Origin: Streptomyces sp. Je 1-79
Lineage (GTDB): Bacteria; Actinomycetota; Actinomycetes; Streptomycetales; Streptomycetaceae
Length of the DNA stretch: 64,000 bases
Assembly: GCF_025195125.1 (NCBI RefSeq)
Contig: NZ_JAMGSL010000002.1
Location: forward strand, 1 to 64,000
Direction of reading: 5' to 3'
Made by a program: the position numbers and the translations under genes
Part shown: piece after piece, positions 24,042-32,901 of the stretch
Layout: each line of letters begins with the position of its first letter
How positions within the stretch are numbered: position 1 is the stretch's first letter
The notes under the pieces: generated by a model
What the model was told of the DNA's origin: nothing
The model's database searches: none
The model's input: only the letters and a program-made list of their open reading frames with translations

Positions 24042-24842
24042 TTACGAAGGGGTCGGGCGTTCCAGCTCGTGGCGCAGGTCCTCCAGCTCGCTGCCGCCCG
24101 CCATCTGCCGGGTCAACTCGTCCAGGGTGACGGAATCCTTGGTGTGGCTGCCCGCCATGACTCCGCGCTTGAGCAGGACGAAACGGTCGCCGACGAGATA
24201 GGCGTGGTGCGGGTTGTGGGTGATGAGGACCACTCCGAGGCCCTGGTCACGGGCTGCGGCCACATACTTCAGGACCACGCCGGACTGCTTGACGCCGAGG
24301 GCGGCGGTCGGTTCGTCCAGGACGAGGACCTTGGCGCCGAAGTAGACCGCGCGGGCGATGGCCACGCACTGGCGCTCACCGCCGGACAGGGTGCCGATGG
24401 GCTGGTCCACGTCGCGCAGGTCGATGCCCATGCGCAGCAGCTCGGTGCGGGTGGTCTCCCGCATCAGCTCCACGTCGAGGCGCTTGAAGGGACCGGCGCC
24501 CTTCGTGGGCTCGGAGCCGAGGAAGAAGTTCCGCCAGACCGGCATGAGGGGGACGACGGCGAGGTCCTGGTAGACGGTGGCGATGCCGAGGTCCAGGGCC
24601 TCGCGCGGGCTGGCGAGCGCGACGTCCTCGCCCTCGATCCGGAACGTGCCGGCGTCGTGCCGGTGCAGCCCCGCGATGATCTTGATGAGGGTGGACTTGC
24701 CGGCGCCGTTGTCGCCGAGGACGCAGGTGATCTCGCCCGCGTGGACCTCCAGGGAGACCCCTTCGAGGGCGCGGATGTTGCCGTAGTACTTGCTGACGTC
24801 GTCGAGCTCGACGAGGGCCGGGGCGGACTCGGGGGTGGTCAT
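24042..24842 (-). CDS. Sugar ABC transporter ATPase, single domain (FrcA type)
   Basis: 266 residues from ATG 24842, overlapping the permease stop (ATGA). Walker [11 protein letters not shown]-loop VYQDLAVVP, signature LSGGERQ, Walker [13 protein letters not shown]-loop ITHNPHHA. One nucleotide-binding domain only, unlike the double-domain RbsA/XylG proteins, so it should act as a homodimer as in the fructose-type FrcBCA systems. It powers import by the adjacent permease. Confidence 0.93.
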   Translation of the reverse strand: MTTPESAPALVELDDVSKYYGNIRALEGVSLEVHAGEITCVLGDNGAGKSTLIKIIAGLHRHDAGTFRIEGEDVALASPREALDLGIATVYQDLAVVPLMPVWRNFFLGSEPTKGAGPFKRLDVELMRETTRTELLRMGIDLRDVDQPIGTLSGGERQCVAIARAVYFGAKVLVLDEPTAALGVKQSGVVLKYVAAARDQGLGVVLITHNPHHAYLVGDRFVLLKRGVMAGSHTKDSVTLDELTRQMAGGSELEDLRHELERPTPS

Positions 24843-25888
24843 TTGGTTGCCTCCACACGCCTGCGGATCCAGGCGTTCAGCAGGGTCGCCAGCAGGAGCA
24901 TCGCTCCCAGGAAGAACTTGAACCAGTCCGGGTTCCACTCCGCGTAGACGATGCCCTTGCTGGTCATGCCGAAGATGAACGCGCCGACCGCCGAGCCGAT
25001 GGCGGAGCCGTAGCCACCGGTGATCAGACAGCCGCCGATGACGGCCGCGATGATGTAGATCAGCTCGTTCCCGACGCCTTCCCCGGACTGGACGACGTCG
25101 AAGGAGAAGAGCAGGTGCTGGCCGGAGATCCAGGCGCAGAAGGCCACGCCCATGTAGAGGCCGATCCTGGTCCTGGCGACCGGGACGCCGACCGCCCTGG
25201 CCGCGTCGGCCCCGCCGCCGACGGCGAAGATCCAGTTGCCGAAGCGGGTGCGGAGCAGGATCCAGGTGGCGACCGCGACCAGGCCGATCCACCACAGGAT
25301 GGTGACCTTGAGGTCGACCCCGCCGATGGTCAGCTGGGAGGCGAAGAGCTTCCTGGCGGAGGGGAAACCCTCCATGTCGGCGATCGACTTGGTGGAGACC
25401 GTGCCGCTGATCAGCTTGGTGAAGCCGAGGTTCAGTCCGGTCAGCATGAGGAAGGTGCCGAGGGTGATGATGAAGCTCGGCAGCCTGGTCCGGGTCAGCA
25501 TGACCCCGTTGAAGGCGCCGATGGCAAGGGTGACCAGGAGCGAGACGCCGACGCCGACCCAGACGTTCGCGGTCATCTGGTAGCTGAACATCGACGAGAC
25601 CAGCGCCGAGGTGGTGACCATCACGCCGGCCGAGAGGTCGAACTCGCCGCCGATCATCAGCAGCGCGACGGGCACCGCCATGATGCCGATGGTGGAGGCC
25701 GCGTAGAAGACCGTGCCGAGGCTGGAGGCGCGCAGGAAGCTGTCGGCGACGATCGAGAAGAAGACGAAGACGGCGGCGGCTCCGACGACGGAACCGAGCT
25801 CGGGCCGGGCCAGGAGCTTGCTCAGCCGGGACGTGCGCAGCAGCCGCTCGTCGACGTGGTCGAGGTCGGACGGCGCGGTCGCGCTCAT
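24839..25888 (-). CDS. Sugar ABC transporter permease (RbsC/FrcC type)
   Basis: 349 residues from ATG 25888, with ATGA overlaps at both ends. About 8-10 hydrophobic helices, with the CUT2 signature region [25 protein letters not shown] and, towards the C-terminus, [28 protein letters not shown]. These are typical of the ribose/xylose/inositol/fructose permease family. It forms the membrane channel of the operon's importer, presumably as a homodimer. Confidence 0.93.
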   Translation of the reverse strand: MSATAPSDLDHVDERLLRTSRLSKLLARPELGSVVGAAAVFVFFSIVADSFLRASSLGTVFYAASTIGIMAVPVALLMIGGEFDLSAGVMVTTSALVSSMFSYQMTANVWVGVGVSLLVTLAIGAFNGVMLTRTRLPSFIITLGTFLMLTGLNLGFTKLISGTVSTKSIADMEGFPSARKLFASQLTIGGVDLKVTILWWIGLVAVATWILLRTRFGNWIFAVGGGADAARAVGVPVARTRIGLYMGVAFCAWISGQHLLFSFDVVQSGEGVGNELIYIIAAVIGGCLITGGYGSAIGSAVGAFIFGMTSKGIVYAEWNPDWFKFFLGAMLLLATLLNAWIRRRVEATK

Positions 25889-26904
25889 CGAGTGCCCCGC
25901 TCCGTGTAGCCCTTCAGCGCCTCGGCGTCGTCCTTGGTGATGATCTGGGGGCCGGTGAGGACCGGCCTGCCGCCGCCGAGGACGTCGGCGTTGTACTTGT
26001 ACAGCCAGAGCAGGTCGACGGCCTCGTAGCCCTGGAGGTAGGGCTGCTGGTCCACGGCGAAGCCGAGGGTGCCGGCGGCGAGCCCGGCGGCGACCTTGGC
26101 GTTGAGGTCGAAGGTGTCGACCTCGGCGTCGGAGCCCGCGGTCTTCTTCGCCTGGACGGCGGCGTCCGCGAAGGGCGCGCCGAGCGTCACGACGGCGTCG
26201 ATGGAGGGGTCGGACTGGAGCTTGGCCTCGATGGAGGCCTGGACGTCGGGCATGTTGGTGCCGTCGACGTACAGGTTCTGCAGCTCGCCGCCGAAGGTCT
26301 TCTTCGCCCCGGCGCAGCGCTGCTCGTGGCCGACGTTGCCCTGCTCGTGCAGGACGCACAGCGCCTTCTTCCTGCCGCGCTCGTCGAGCTCCTCGCCGAC
26401 GGCCTCGCCCGCGACGGTCTCGTCCTGGCCGATGTGGGTGAGCGCGCCGTAGGCCTTGGACTGCTCGGAGCCGGAGTTGACGGTGATCACCGGGATGCCG
26501 GCCTTGACCGCCTTCTCGACGGCGGTCTTCATCGCGTCGGGCTTGGCGAGCGTGACGATGAGGCCGTCGACGCCCTTGGCGATGTACGAGTCGACGAGCT
26601 GGGCCTGCTGCTGCGCCTCGTCGCTGTGGGCGTAGAGGAAGTTGATGTTGTCCTTGACGGCGGCCTGTTCGGCGCCGTTCTGGACGATGTCCCAGAAGGT
26701 GTCGCCGTCGCCGGAGTGGGTCACCATGGCGAAGGTCCACCGGGGGGTGTTCACGGCCGCCTTCCCCTGGGCCGCGGCCGCCTTGCGGGCGTCCTCCGCG
26801 CGCTTCCCGCCGGTGCTGCTGCACCCCGCGAGTGCGGCGGTGAGCGCCACCGCGAGCACGGCGCCGACTGCGGCGCGTACCCCTCCTGTCCGAACCCTGG
26901 TCAC
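25885..26904 (-). CDS. Sugar-binding lipoprotein of the ABC importer
   Basis: 339 residues from GTG 26904, chosen because AAAGGAGGG lies 9 bases upstream and the signal peptide then begins normally ([14 protein letters not shown]). ATGs at 26940 and 26955 would add 12-17 odd residues. The lipobox LAGC is at about residues 26-29. The periplasmic-binding type I fold shows [37 protein letters not shown], and [13 protein letters not shown]. It binds a sugar or cyclitol outside the cell. The neighbouring inositol-dehydrogenase-like gene makes inositol a reasonable guess, but the ligand is not proven. Confidence 0.9.
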   Translation of the reverse strand: MTRVRTGGVRAAVGAVLAVALTAALAGCSSTGGKRAEDARKAAAAQGKAAVNTPRWTFAMVTHSGDGDTFWDIVQNGAEQAAVKDNINFLYAHSDEAQQQAQLVDSYIAKGVDGLIVTLAKPDAMKTAVEKAVKAGIPVITVNSGSEQSKAYGALTHIGQDETVAGEAVGEELDERGRKKALCVLHEQGNVGHEQRCAGAKKTFGGELQNLYVDGTNMPDVQASIEAKLQSDPSIDAVVTLGAPFADAAVQAKKTAGSDAEVDTFDLNAKVAAGLAAGTLGFAVDQQPYLQGYEAVDLLWLYKYNADVLGGGRPVLTGPQIITKDDAEALKGYTERGTR

Positions 26905-26990
26905 GAGGCCGTGCCCTCCTTTGTGTCCTTCTGCGTGCATTGCAGTATCGGTCATGGGGGTCGCGCGATCGTCAGTGGGGCATCCGTGGG

Positions 26991-27752
26991 TCAGGGGCGG
27001 ACCAGCAGCTGGAACTCGAAGGAGTACCGAGAGGCCCGGTAGAGGTGGGAGCCGAACTCGACGGCCCGCCCCGTGTCGTCGAAGGTGGTGCGTTCCATCG
27101 TGAGCAGCGGTGCTCCCTCCTCCTCGGCGAGCAGCGCCGCCTCGGCGGCCGTGGCGGCGCGGGCGCCGACGGTCTGCCGGGCGCTGTGCAGAGTGATACC
27201 GGCACCGCGCAGCGACCGGTAGAGGCCGGTCGTCTCCAGCCGCCCCGTGTCCAGACCCAGCAGCCCGGCCGGAAGGTGGTTGCGCAGGTACGCCATGGGC
27301 TCGTCGTGCGCCGTGCGCAGCCGCTCCACGTAGCGCACGTCGTCGCCCTCCGGTACGCCGAGGGCGGCGGCGACCCGGGCGGTGGCGGGTTCGACGCGGT
27401 CGACGAGGACCCGGGTGGCGGGGCGCTGGCCGGCCGCCTCCAGGTCGTCGTAGAGGCTGCTGAGCTCCAGCGGGCGGCGGACCTGGCTGTGCACGACCTG
27501 GGTGCCCACGCCGCGCCGGCGGACCAGGAGGCCCTTGTCGACCAGGGACTGGATGGCCTGGCGGACGGTGGGGCGGGAGAGGCCCAGACGGGTGGCGAGG
27601 TCGATCTCGTTGCCGAGCAGGCTGCCGGGGGCCAGCGCGCCGTTCTCGATGGCCGCCTCCAGCTGCCGGGCGAGCTGGTAGTAGAGCGGGACCGGGCTGG
27701 TGCGGTCCACGGAGAGGGGTGGCGGCTCGGCGGACGGCGGCTGCTTGGACAC
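26991..27752 (-). CDS. GntR-family regulator (HutC/UTRA subfamily)
   Basis: 253 residues, GTG 27752. N-terminal winged helix (about 15-85: VPLYYQLARQLEAAIENGAL, LATRLGLSRPTVRQAIQSLVDKGLLVRRRGVGT) and a UTRA effector domain (about 105-245, with LEAAGQRPATRVL and MERTTFDDTGRAVEFGSHLYRASRYSFEFQL). It lies directly upstream of and in the same direction as the binding-protein gene, and is divergent from the dehydrogenase. It probably represses both until the imported sugar or its phosphate binds. The dyad TTGTCCTGACAA at 27803 is the likely site. Confidence 0.9.
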   Translation of the reverse strand: MSKQPPSAEPPPLSVDRTSPVPLYYQLARQLEAAIENGALAPGSLLGNEIDLATRLGLSRPTVRQAIQSLVDKGLLVRRRGVGTQVVHSQVRRPLELSSLYDDLEAAGQRPATRVLVDRVEPATARVAAALGVPEGDDVRYVERLRTAHDEPMAYLRNHLPAGLLGLDTGRLETTGLYRSLRGAGITLHSARQTVGARAATAAEAALLAEEEGAPLLTMERTTFDDTGRAVEFGSHLYRASRYSFEFQLLVRP

Positions 27753-27802
27753 GGACGGGAGCGTAGCCCGAGGAGATGATGACAGGAAGTGGTGAAGTCC
27801 GA

Positions 27803-27814
27803 TTGTCCTGACAA
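27803..27814. promoter_or_regulatory. Probable GntR operator and promoter in the divergent gap
   Basis: TTGTC-CT-GACAA is a perfect dyad at 27803-27814. A related half TGACAGGA lies at 27779-27786, and a -35-like TTGACA at 27819-27824 points to the dehydrogenase gene. The expected -10 is poor. Placement between the GntR gene and its probable targets supports an operator role. Confidence 0.55.
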
Positions 27815-27853
27815 ATCCTTGACAGCTTCACCGTCCGGCACCACCTTGGGGCC

Positions 27854-28855
27854 ATGCGTATCGGACTGATCGGAACGGGTCGTATCGGGGCCTTCCACGC
27901 GGGCGTGCTCGCCCGCCACCCGGAGGTGGAGTCGCTGGTCGTGGCGGACGCCGACCCCGTCCGCGCGGCGCGGGTCGGCGGGGCGCTCGGCGCCACCGTG
28001 GCACCCACCGTCGACGCCCTCCTCGACCACGCGCTCGACGCCGTCGTCATCGCCTCCGCCACCGCCGCCCACGCCGAGCTGATCGCCCGCGCGGCCGGGG
28101 CCGGGCTCCCGGCCTTCTGCGAGAAGCCCGTCGCACTGAACGTACCCGGCACGCTCGGCGCGCTGCGGGCGGTCGAGACCGCGGGCACGGAGCTCCAGCT
28201 CGGCTTCATGCGCCGCTTCGACGCCGGGTACGCGGCGGCCCGTGAGGCGGTCCGGTCGGGGCGTCTCGGCCGGCTGCACACCGTACGGGCGGCGACCTCG
28301 GACCCGGCCCCGCCGCCCGCCGCGTATCTGCCGCTCTCCGGCGGCCTGTACCGGGACTGCCTGGTGCACGATGCCGACATACTGCGATGGGTGACCGGGC
28401 GCGAGGTCGTCGAGGTGTACGCCACCGGCTCGGACGCCGGCCCCGCGATGTTCCGCGAGGCGGGCGACGTGGACACGGCGGCCGCGGTGCTCACGCTGGA
28501 CGACGGCACGCTGGCGACGGCGACGGCGACCCGGTGCAACGGCGCCGGCTACGACGTACGGATGGAGCTGGCGGGCGACCGGGACCAGATCGCCGTCGGC
28601 CTCGACGACCGGACCCCGCTCACCTCGGTGGAGACCGCCGGGCCGCCGGCCCCGGTCAAGCCGTGGCCCGGTTTCCTGGAGCGGTTCGCCCCGGCGTACG
28701 AGGCCGAGCTGGACGCGTTCGTCCGTCTCGTACGGGGTGAGGCGCCGAACCCGTGCGACGGCCGCGAGGCGCTGGAGGCGCTCCGGATCGCCGAGGCGTG
28801 CGAGCGCTCACGGCGCGAGCACCGCCCGGTCGCACTCGCCGAGATCCCGTCGTGA
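27854..28855 (+). CDS. Gfo/Idh/MocA oxidoreductase (inositol 2-dehydrogenase-like)
   Basis: 333 residues. Rossmann motif GLIGTGRIGAFHAGVL at the start, the EKPVAL motif (Lys of the active site) near residue 94, and the third-domain region YRDCLVHDADILRWVTG with the catalytic His/Asp pair near residue 175. Closest in style to myo-inositol/scyllo-inositol dehydrogenases that oxidise a ring hydroxyl with NAD. It is divergent from the GntR-ABC operon and probably oxidises the imported cyclitol or sugar. Family members also use glucose or galactose derivatives, so the substrate is not certain. Confidence 0.88.
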   Translation: MRIGLIGTGRIGAFHAGVLARHPEVESLVVADADPVRAARVGGALGATVAPTVDALLDHALDAVVIASATAAHAELIARAAGAGLPAFCEKPVALNVPGTLGALRAVETAGTELQLGFMRRFDAGYAAAREAVRSGRLGRLHTVRAATSDPAPPPAAYLPLSGGLYRDCLVHDADILRWVTGREVVEVYATGSDAGPAMFREAGDVDTAAAVLTLDDGTLATATATRCNGAGYDVRMELAGDRDQIAVGLDDRTPLTSVETAGPPAPVKPWPGFLERFAPAYEAELDAFVRLVRGEAPNPCDGREALEALRIAEACERSRREHRPVALAEIPS

Positions 28856-28867
28856 CGGGCTGAGCGT

Positions 28868-28941
28868 CAGCCGCGCGCGGCGGGTAAGGAGGCCCCCAGC
28901 CGTGTGCGGCGAGGGGCCGCCTCAGCCGTGCGCGGCGAGCA
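28868..28941. repeat. Three imperfect repeats at the thioesterase stop
   Basis: Units begin CAGCCG at 28868, 28897 and 28923, each continuing with a CGYGCGGCG-like core. The third contains the stop (TCA 28922-28924) and last codons of the minus-strand thioesterase. The others lie just downstream of that gene, the same arrangement as at 11782-11859. Confidence 0.7.
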
Positions 28942-29362
28942 CCGTCCCCTGGGCCACCGCGCACAGGGTCTCGGCGCCCTTGTCGTCCACGGCCAGCAGA
29001 TCGCACCGTACGACCGCCTGCCGTCGCCCCGCGTGGACCACGCTCGCGCGGGCGACAAGCGTGCGGCCGCGCGCGGGGCGGACGTACTGGATGGAGAAAC
29101 CGGCGGTCAGGACGGCGGGGCCGAGCGCGGTGCCCGCCGCGAAGGTGAGCGCGTTGTCGGCCGCGTAGGAGAGCACCCCGCCGTGCGCGAAACCGTTCTG
29201 CTGCCGGAGCTCCTCGCGGAGCTCCACCTCCAGGGTGGCCCCGCCATCGCCGAAGGCGGTGATCCGGGCACCGAGGAGCCGGCTGAACGGCTGGGCGTCC
29301 AGGACCTTCCGGGCGAGGTCGAGATCGAGCTGGTTCGTGGGGGGAGGTGAGGAGGAGGTCAT
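28922..29362 (-). CDS. PaaI-family hotdog thioesterase
   Basis: 146 residues from ATG 29362. Hotdog signature NGFAHGGVLSYAADNALTFAAG near residues 60-80, with the catalytic Asp in AADNA, then FSIQYVRPARG. It hydrolyses acyl-CoA or aromatic-CoA thioesters. It starts 4 bp after the P450 stop, so the two are cotranscribed, and the thioesterase may release an acid that the P450 hydroxylates or the reverse. It is not closely similar to the thioesterase at 14577 beyond the family motif. Confidence 0.88.
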   Translation of the reverse strand: MTSSSPPPTNQLDLDLARKVLDAQPFSRLLGARITAFGDGGATLEVELREELRQQNGFAHGGVLSYAADNALTFAAGTALGPAVLTAGFSIQYVRPARGRTLVARASVVHAGRRQAVVRCDLLAVDDKGAETLCAVAQGTVLAAHG

Positions 29363-29366
29363 CGGG

Positions 29367-30545
29367 TCACCACCGCACCGGAAGCCGGCGTACGCCGCGG
29401 ACGAGGAGGCCGGGCATCCACTCCCAGGGGGCGCCCTCGGGGTCGAGTTCCAGCCGCGGGAAGCGCTCCAGCAGGGTCCGGATGGCGATGGTGCCCTCCA
29501 GGCGGGCGAGGGGCGCGCCGAGGCAGTAGTGGATGCCGTGGCCGAAGGCCAGATGGCCGCGCGGTTCGCGGCGGATGTCGAAGCGGTCCGGCTCGGGGAA
29601 GCGCGTCGGGTCGCGGTCGGACCCCGCGAGGGAGACGAAGACGGGCGCGTGGGCCGGGATGGCGGTGTCCCCGACGGTGGTCGCCTCCCTGGCGATACGG
29701 AAGGTGCTGGTCTCCACCGGCCCGTCGTACCGCAGCCCTTCCTCGATCGCCCCGTCGAGCAGACCGAAGTCGGCACGGAGGTCGGCGAGTTGGTCGGGGT
29801 GGGCGAACAGGGCCCGGACGGTGTTGGTGATCAGACCGACGGTGGTCTCGTGCCCGGCGATGAGCAACAGGTAGGCCATGCCTCGCAGTTCGGGCAGGGA
29901 GAGCCGGTCGCCGTCCTCGTCGCGGGTGGCGATCAGGGCGGACAGCAGGTCGTCCGCGGGACCTGAGGCCCGCTTGTCCTCGATGAGGTCGTCGAGATAG
30001 GCGCCGAAGCCCTCGACGACCTCGCGCTCGGGCGTTCCGCCGGTCGGCGCGACCAGCTCGTTGGACCAGCGGCGGAAGGAGTCGCGGTCGGCCGCCGGGA
30101 CGCCGAGGAGCTCGCAGATGACGGTGATGGGCAGCGGGAAGGCGAAGGCGTCCACGAGATCGGCGCGGCCGGCCGGTTCCATCGCGTCGACGAGTTCGTC
30201 GGCGAGCTCCTGGACGCGGGGCCGCAGGGCCTCCACCCGGCGCCCGGTGAACTCCTTCGCCACGAGCTTGCGCAGCCGGCTGTGGTCCGGCGGGTCCACG
30301 GCGAGGAGGTTGGGGCCGATGACCTCTTCGTCGACCGGGGTGACGCCGACGACGGACGGCGACTTCACCAGGCGGGGATCGGTGAGGGCCGCCCGCCCCT
30401 CCTCGTGGCCGACGACGAGCCAGAACTCCCAGCCGTCGGGCATACGGACGTGGTGGACGGGTCCGCTCTCGCGGAGCTTCGCGTAGTAGGGGTACGGATT
30501 CGCGGTGAAGTCCGCGCCCCACTCCCCCGGTTCGATGGTCGCCAT
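29367..30545 (-). CDS. Cytochrome P450
   Basis: 392 residues, the standard size of a soluble bacterial class I P450. I-helix oxygen-binding motif AGHETT (230-235), ExxR-related EEGLR (268-272), and haem loop FGHGIHYCLGAPLA with Cys341. No ferredoxin or ferredoxin reductase is adjacent, so it must use partners from elsewhere. It forms an operon with the thioesterase. A hydroxylation role in specialised metabolism or catabolism is likely, but nothing in the context fixes the substrate. Confidence 0.95.
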   Translation of the reverse strand: MATIEPGEWGADFTANPYPYYAKLRESGPVHHVRMPDGWEFWLVVGHEEGRAALTDPRLVKSPSVVGVTPVDEEVIGPNLLAVDPPDHSRLRKLVAKEFTGRRVEALRPRVQELADELVDAMEPAGRADLVDAFAFPLPITVICELLGVPAADRDSFRRWSNELVAPTGGTPEREVVEGFGAYLDDLIEDKRASGPADDLLSALIATRDEDGDRLSLPELRGMAYLLLIAGHETTVGLITNTVRALFAHPDQLADLRADFGLLDGAIEEGLRYDGPVETSTFRIAREATTVGDTAIPAHAPVFVSLAGSDRDPTRFPEPDRFDIRREPRGHLAFGHGIHYCLGAPLARLEGTIAIRTLLERFPRLELDPEGAPWEWMPGLLVRGVRRLPVRW

Positions 30546-30621
30546 CGCCTCAGCCTAGGCGTCGCCCCGGGTCGAGCCCCAGGCCGTGTCCGACAATCGC
30601 CCCGCAAGCCACAGACATCCC

Positions 30622-31290
30622 CTAGGTGTCACCGTCGTCGAGGAGGCCCGCGTCGTGGACCAGGAGGGCGATCTGGACACGGTTGTTGAGGTCGAGTTTG
30701 GCGAGAATGCGCGAGACGTGGGTCTTGACGGTCGGCACGCTCATGTAGAGGGCGGCGGCGATCTCGGCGTTGGAGTGGCCGCGGCCGACGGCGACGGCGA
30801 CCTCGCGTTCGCGCTGGGCGAGTTCGGCGATCCGGCCCGCCGCGGTCGTGCTCCGCGACTGTTCCGGCGCGCCCGCCACATGGCTCATCAGCTGGCGGGT
30901 GACCGCCGGGGAGAGCACCGGGTCGCCGGAGGCGACGCGGCGCACCGCGGCGACGATCTCGGCGGGCGGGGTGTCCTTGAGGACGAAGCCGGCCGCGCCG
31001 GCGCGCAGGGCGCGCAGGACCTGTTCGTCGGCGTGGAAGGTGGTCAGCACGACGACCTCGGGGGCGTCGGGCCGGGCGCGCAGGTCTTCGGTGGCGGTGA
31101 GGCCGTCGACGTACGGCATCCGGATGTCCATGAGGACGACGTCGGGGGCGAGGCGGGCGACGAGTTCGGGGACGTCCCTGCCGTCGGTGCCCTCCCCGAC
31201 GATGTCGATGTCGTCGGCGCCGCCGAGCATGAGGGTGAGGCCCGCGCGGACCAGGGGGTCGTCGTCGACGATGAGCAGCCGAATGGTCAT
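30622..31290 (-). CDS. NarL/LuxR-family response regulator
   Basis: 222 residues from ATG 31290 (ATGA overlap with the kinase stop). Receiver domain with IRLLIVDDDPLVRAG and the phosphorylated Asp in DVVLMDIRMPY (about residue 54), Lys in GFVLKDTPP. The C-terminal LuxR helix-turn-helix is ELAQREREVAVAVGRGHSNAEIAAALYMSVPTVKTHVSRILAKL. It is paired with the DesK-type kinase upstream. The probable binding sites are the ACCAAAGT dyads at 32511-32592. Confidence 0.95.
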   Translation of the reverse strand: MTIRLLIVDDDPLVRAGLTLMLGGADDIDIVGEGTDGRDVPELVARLAPDVVLMDIRMPYVDGLTATEDLRARPDAPEVVVLTTFHADEQVLRALRAGAAGFVLKDTPPAEIVAAVRRVASGDPVLSPAVTRQLMSHVAGAPEQSRSTTAAGRIAELAQREREVAVAVGRGHSNAEIAAALYMSVPTVKTHVSRILAKLDLNNRVQIALLVHDAGLLDDGDT

Positions 31291-32504
31291 GAGGGCCACG
31301 GTAGCCAGGCGTGCAGGGCGAATCCGCCGTCGGGGGCCGGGCCGTGGTCCAGACGCCCGCCCGCGAGGGTGGCCCGCTCGGTGAGGCCGATGAGTCCCTG
31401 GCCGGAGCCGGGGACGTGCGGGACGGGCCCGGTGGGGGCCGGGTTGCGGATGTCGACGGTCAGTCCGTCACCGGGAAGGCCGCGCACGGTCAGGGTGACC
31501 TCGGCTCCCGGGGCGTGCTTACGGGCGTTGGTGAGACCCTCCTGCGCGATGCGGTAGACGGTCCGGCCGGTGGCCGCGGGGACCGCCTCCGGGTCGTCGA
31601 TCGTGGAGTCGAGGACGACCTTGGTCCCGGCCGCGCGGGACTCGGCCACCAGCGCGTCGAGGGTGGCGAGGGTGGGCTGCGGCCGGTCGCCGTCCGGCCC
31701 CTCGCCGGGGGCGCGCAGGACGCCGATGATCTGCCGGAGGTCCTGGAGCGCCTCGTGGGCGCTGTCCCGGATGACTCCGGCGGCGCGGGCGACCTGCGCG
31801 GGCGGGGCGTCGGGGCGGAACTCCAGCGCTCCGGCGTGCACGCTGAGCAGGGTCAGGCGGTGGGCGAGGACGTCGTGCATCTCGCGGGCGATGGCCTCGC
31901 GGGCGAGCCGCTGCGCCTGCTCGGCGCGCAGCTCGGCCTCCGCCTCGGCGCGCCGGGCGCGCTCGCGCAGGGCCTCGACGAGCTGGCGCCGGGAGCGCAC
32001 GAGCATGCCCCAGGCGGTCATCAGCAGGATGAGGATGAAGCCGATGGCGATCCCGAGGACGGTACCGGTGGCGGGGTCGGGCCGTACGAAGACCTGGGCG
32101 ACGGAACAGACGAAGGCCAGCGCGCCGATCCAGGCGATCTCGCGGAAGGGCCGCCGGACGGCGACGCTGAACAGACTCACGAGGAAGGCGCCGCCCGCGA
32201 CGGGCGCGACCACGCTGACGAGGGAGAGCGCGACGGCGAGGCCGACGGGCCATCGGCGGCGCAGCCAGAGCGCGCAGCAGGCGACGGCGCCGACGACCTG
32301 GTCGAGGAAGGCGACGGTCTCGCTGTTGTACTGGTCGCTGGTCTCGGCGGCGAGGAGGCCGACGAAGACGGCGCAGAGGAAGAGAACGCTGTCGACGACC
32401 CAGTCCCGTACGGTCCGCCGCGGCCTGCGCCCGGACGCACCGGTGGCCGTGGGATCGGCCATGGCCGAGGGCAGCAGCCAGGCGTGGGGGTCCGTACGTG
32501 TCAT
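31287..32504 (-). CDS. Sensor histidine kinase (DesK/NarL-type, HisKA_3)
   Basis: 405 residues from ATG 32504; ATG 32462 is a shorter option. Five or six N-terminal membrane helices (about residues 30-165) and a short coiled coil of Arg/Glu/Ala-rich sequence (about 170-200). The phosphoacceptor is AREMHDVLAHRLTLLSVHAGAL, and the HATPase_c domain has VYRIAQEGLTNARKHAPG and GSGQGLIGLTERA. There is no extracellular sensor domain, so it probably senses the membrane or a membrane-active compound. It is translationally coupled to the response regulator. Confidence 0.93.
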   Translation of the reverse strand: MTRTDPHAWLLPSAMADPTATGASGRRPRRTVRDWVVDSVLFLCAVFVGLLAAETSDQYNSETVAFLDQVVGAVACCALWLRRRWPVGLAVALSLVSVVAPVAGGAFLVSLFSVAVRRPFREIAWIGALAFVCSVAQVFVRPDPATGTVLGIAIGFILILLMTAWGMLVRSRRQLVEALRERARRAEAEAELRAEQAQRLAREAIAREMHDVLAHRLTLLSVHAGALEFRPDAPPAQVARAAGVIRDSAHEALQDLRQIIGVLRAPGEGPDGDRPQPTLATLDALVAESRAAGTKVVLDSTIDDPEAVPAATGRTVYRIAQEGLTNARKHAPGAEVTLTVRGLPGDGLTVDIRNPAPTGPVPHVPGSGQGLIGLTERATLAGGRLDHGPAPDGGFALHAWLPWPS

Positions 32505-32510
32505 ACCCAC

Positions 32511-32592
32511 CAAAGTACGCACGTCAGGGGCGTGCGGCCGGGCTGAAGGGACCGGACGCTACCAAAGTCGCACGGAAGGCGACTTCGGTAGC
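32511..32592. promoter_or_regulatory. ACCAAAGT repeats and 14-bp dyad between kinase and small membrane protein genes
   Basis: ACCAAAGT followed by CGCACG-like sequence occurs at about 32513 and at 32561. The second forms a dyad GCTACCAAAGTCGC (32558-32571) with GCGACTTCGGTAGC (32579-32592), one mismatch and a 7-bp gap. A site directly in front of the kinase start plus a dyad in front of the divergent small gene suggests control by the adjacent response regulator. Confidence 0.55.
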
Positions 32593-32650
32593 AGCGGCTC
32601 TGTCCCTCGGGCGGACGCGGGCCCGGACCGGCCGGAACCATGATCGGTCC

Positions 32651-32869
32651 ATGAAGAAGTTTCTGGAGATCGTCGGTGTCATCGTGCTGCTCGGCGGGAT
32701 CTCGGGGGTGGTGCGGGAGCTGACGGGCTGGTTCCCGTTCCTGGGGTACACCCGGTTCCTGACGGAGAACGTCTGGTTCCTCGACGGCCGCGAGCTGATG
32801 GCGAACGTGGCCATCGCGGTGGTGGGGTTCGCGATCGTCATGATCGCGGACGCCAGGCGTCGTACGTAG
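32651..32869 (+). CDS. Small two-helix membrane protein
   Basis: 72 residues from ATG 32651. Helix 1 LEIVGVIVLLGGISGVVREL (about 4-23), a loop with TGWFPFLGYTRFLTENVWF, and helix 2 LMANVAIAVVGFAIVMIADA (about 49-68), ending in a basic tail. No family recognised. It is divergent from the two-component system with a shared dyad between them, so it is a plausible regulated target. Confidence 0.7.
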   Translation: MKKFLEIVGVIVLLGGISGVVRELTGWFPFLGYTRFLTENVWFLDGRELMANVAIAVVGFAIVMIADARRRT

Positions 32870-32901
32870 GCCGTACGGGTCGGGACGTCGGCGCCGGACG
32901 C

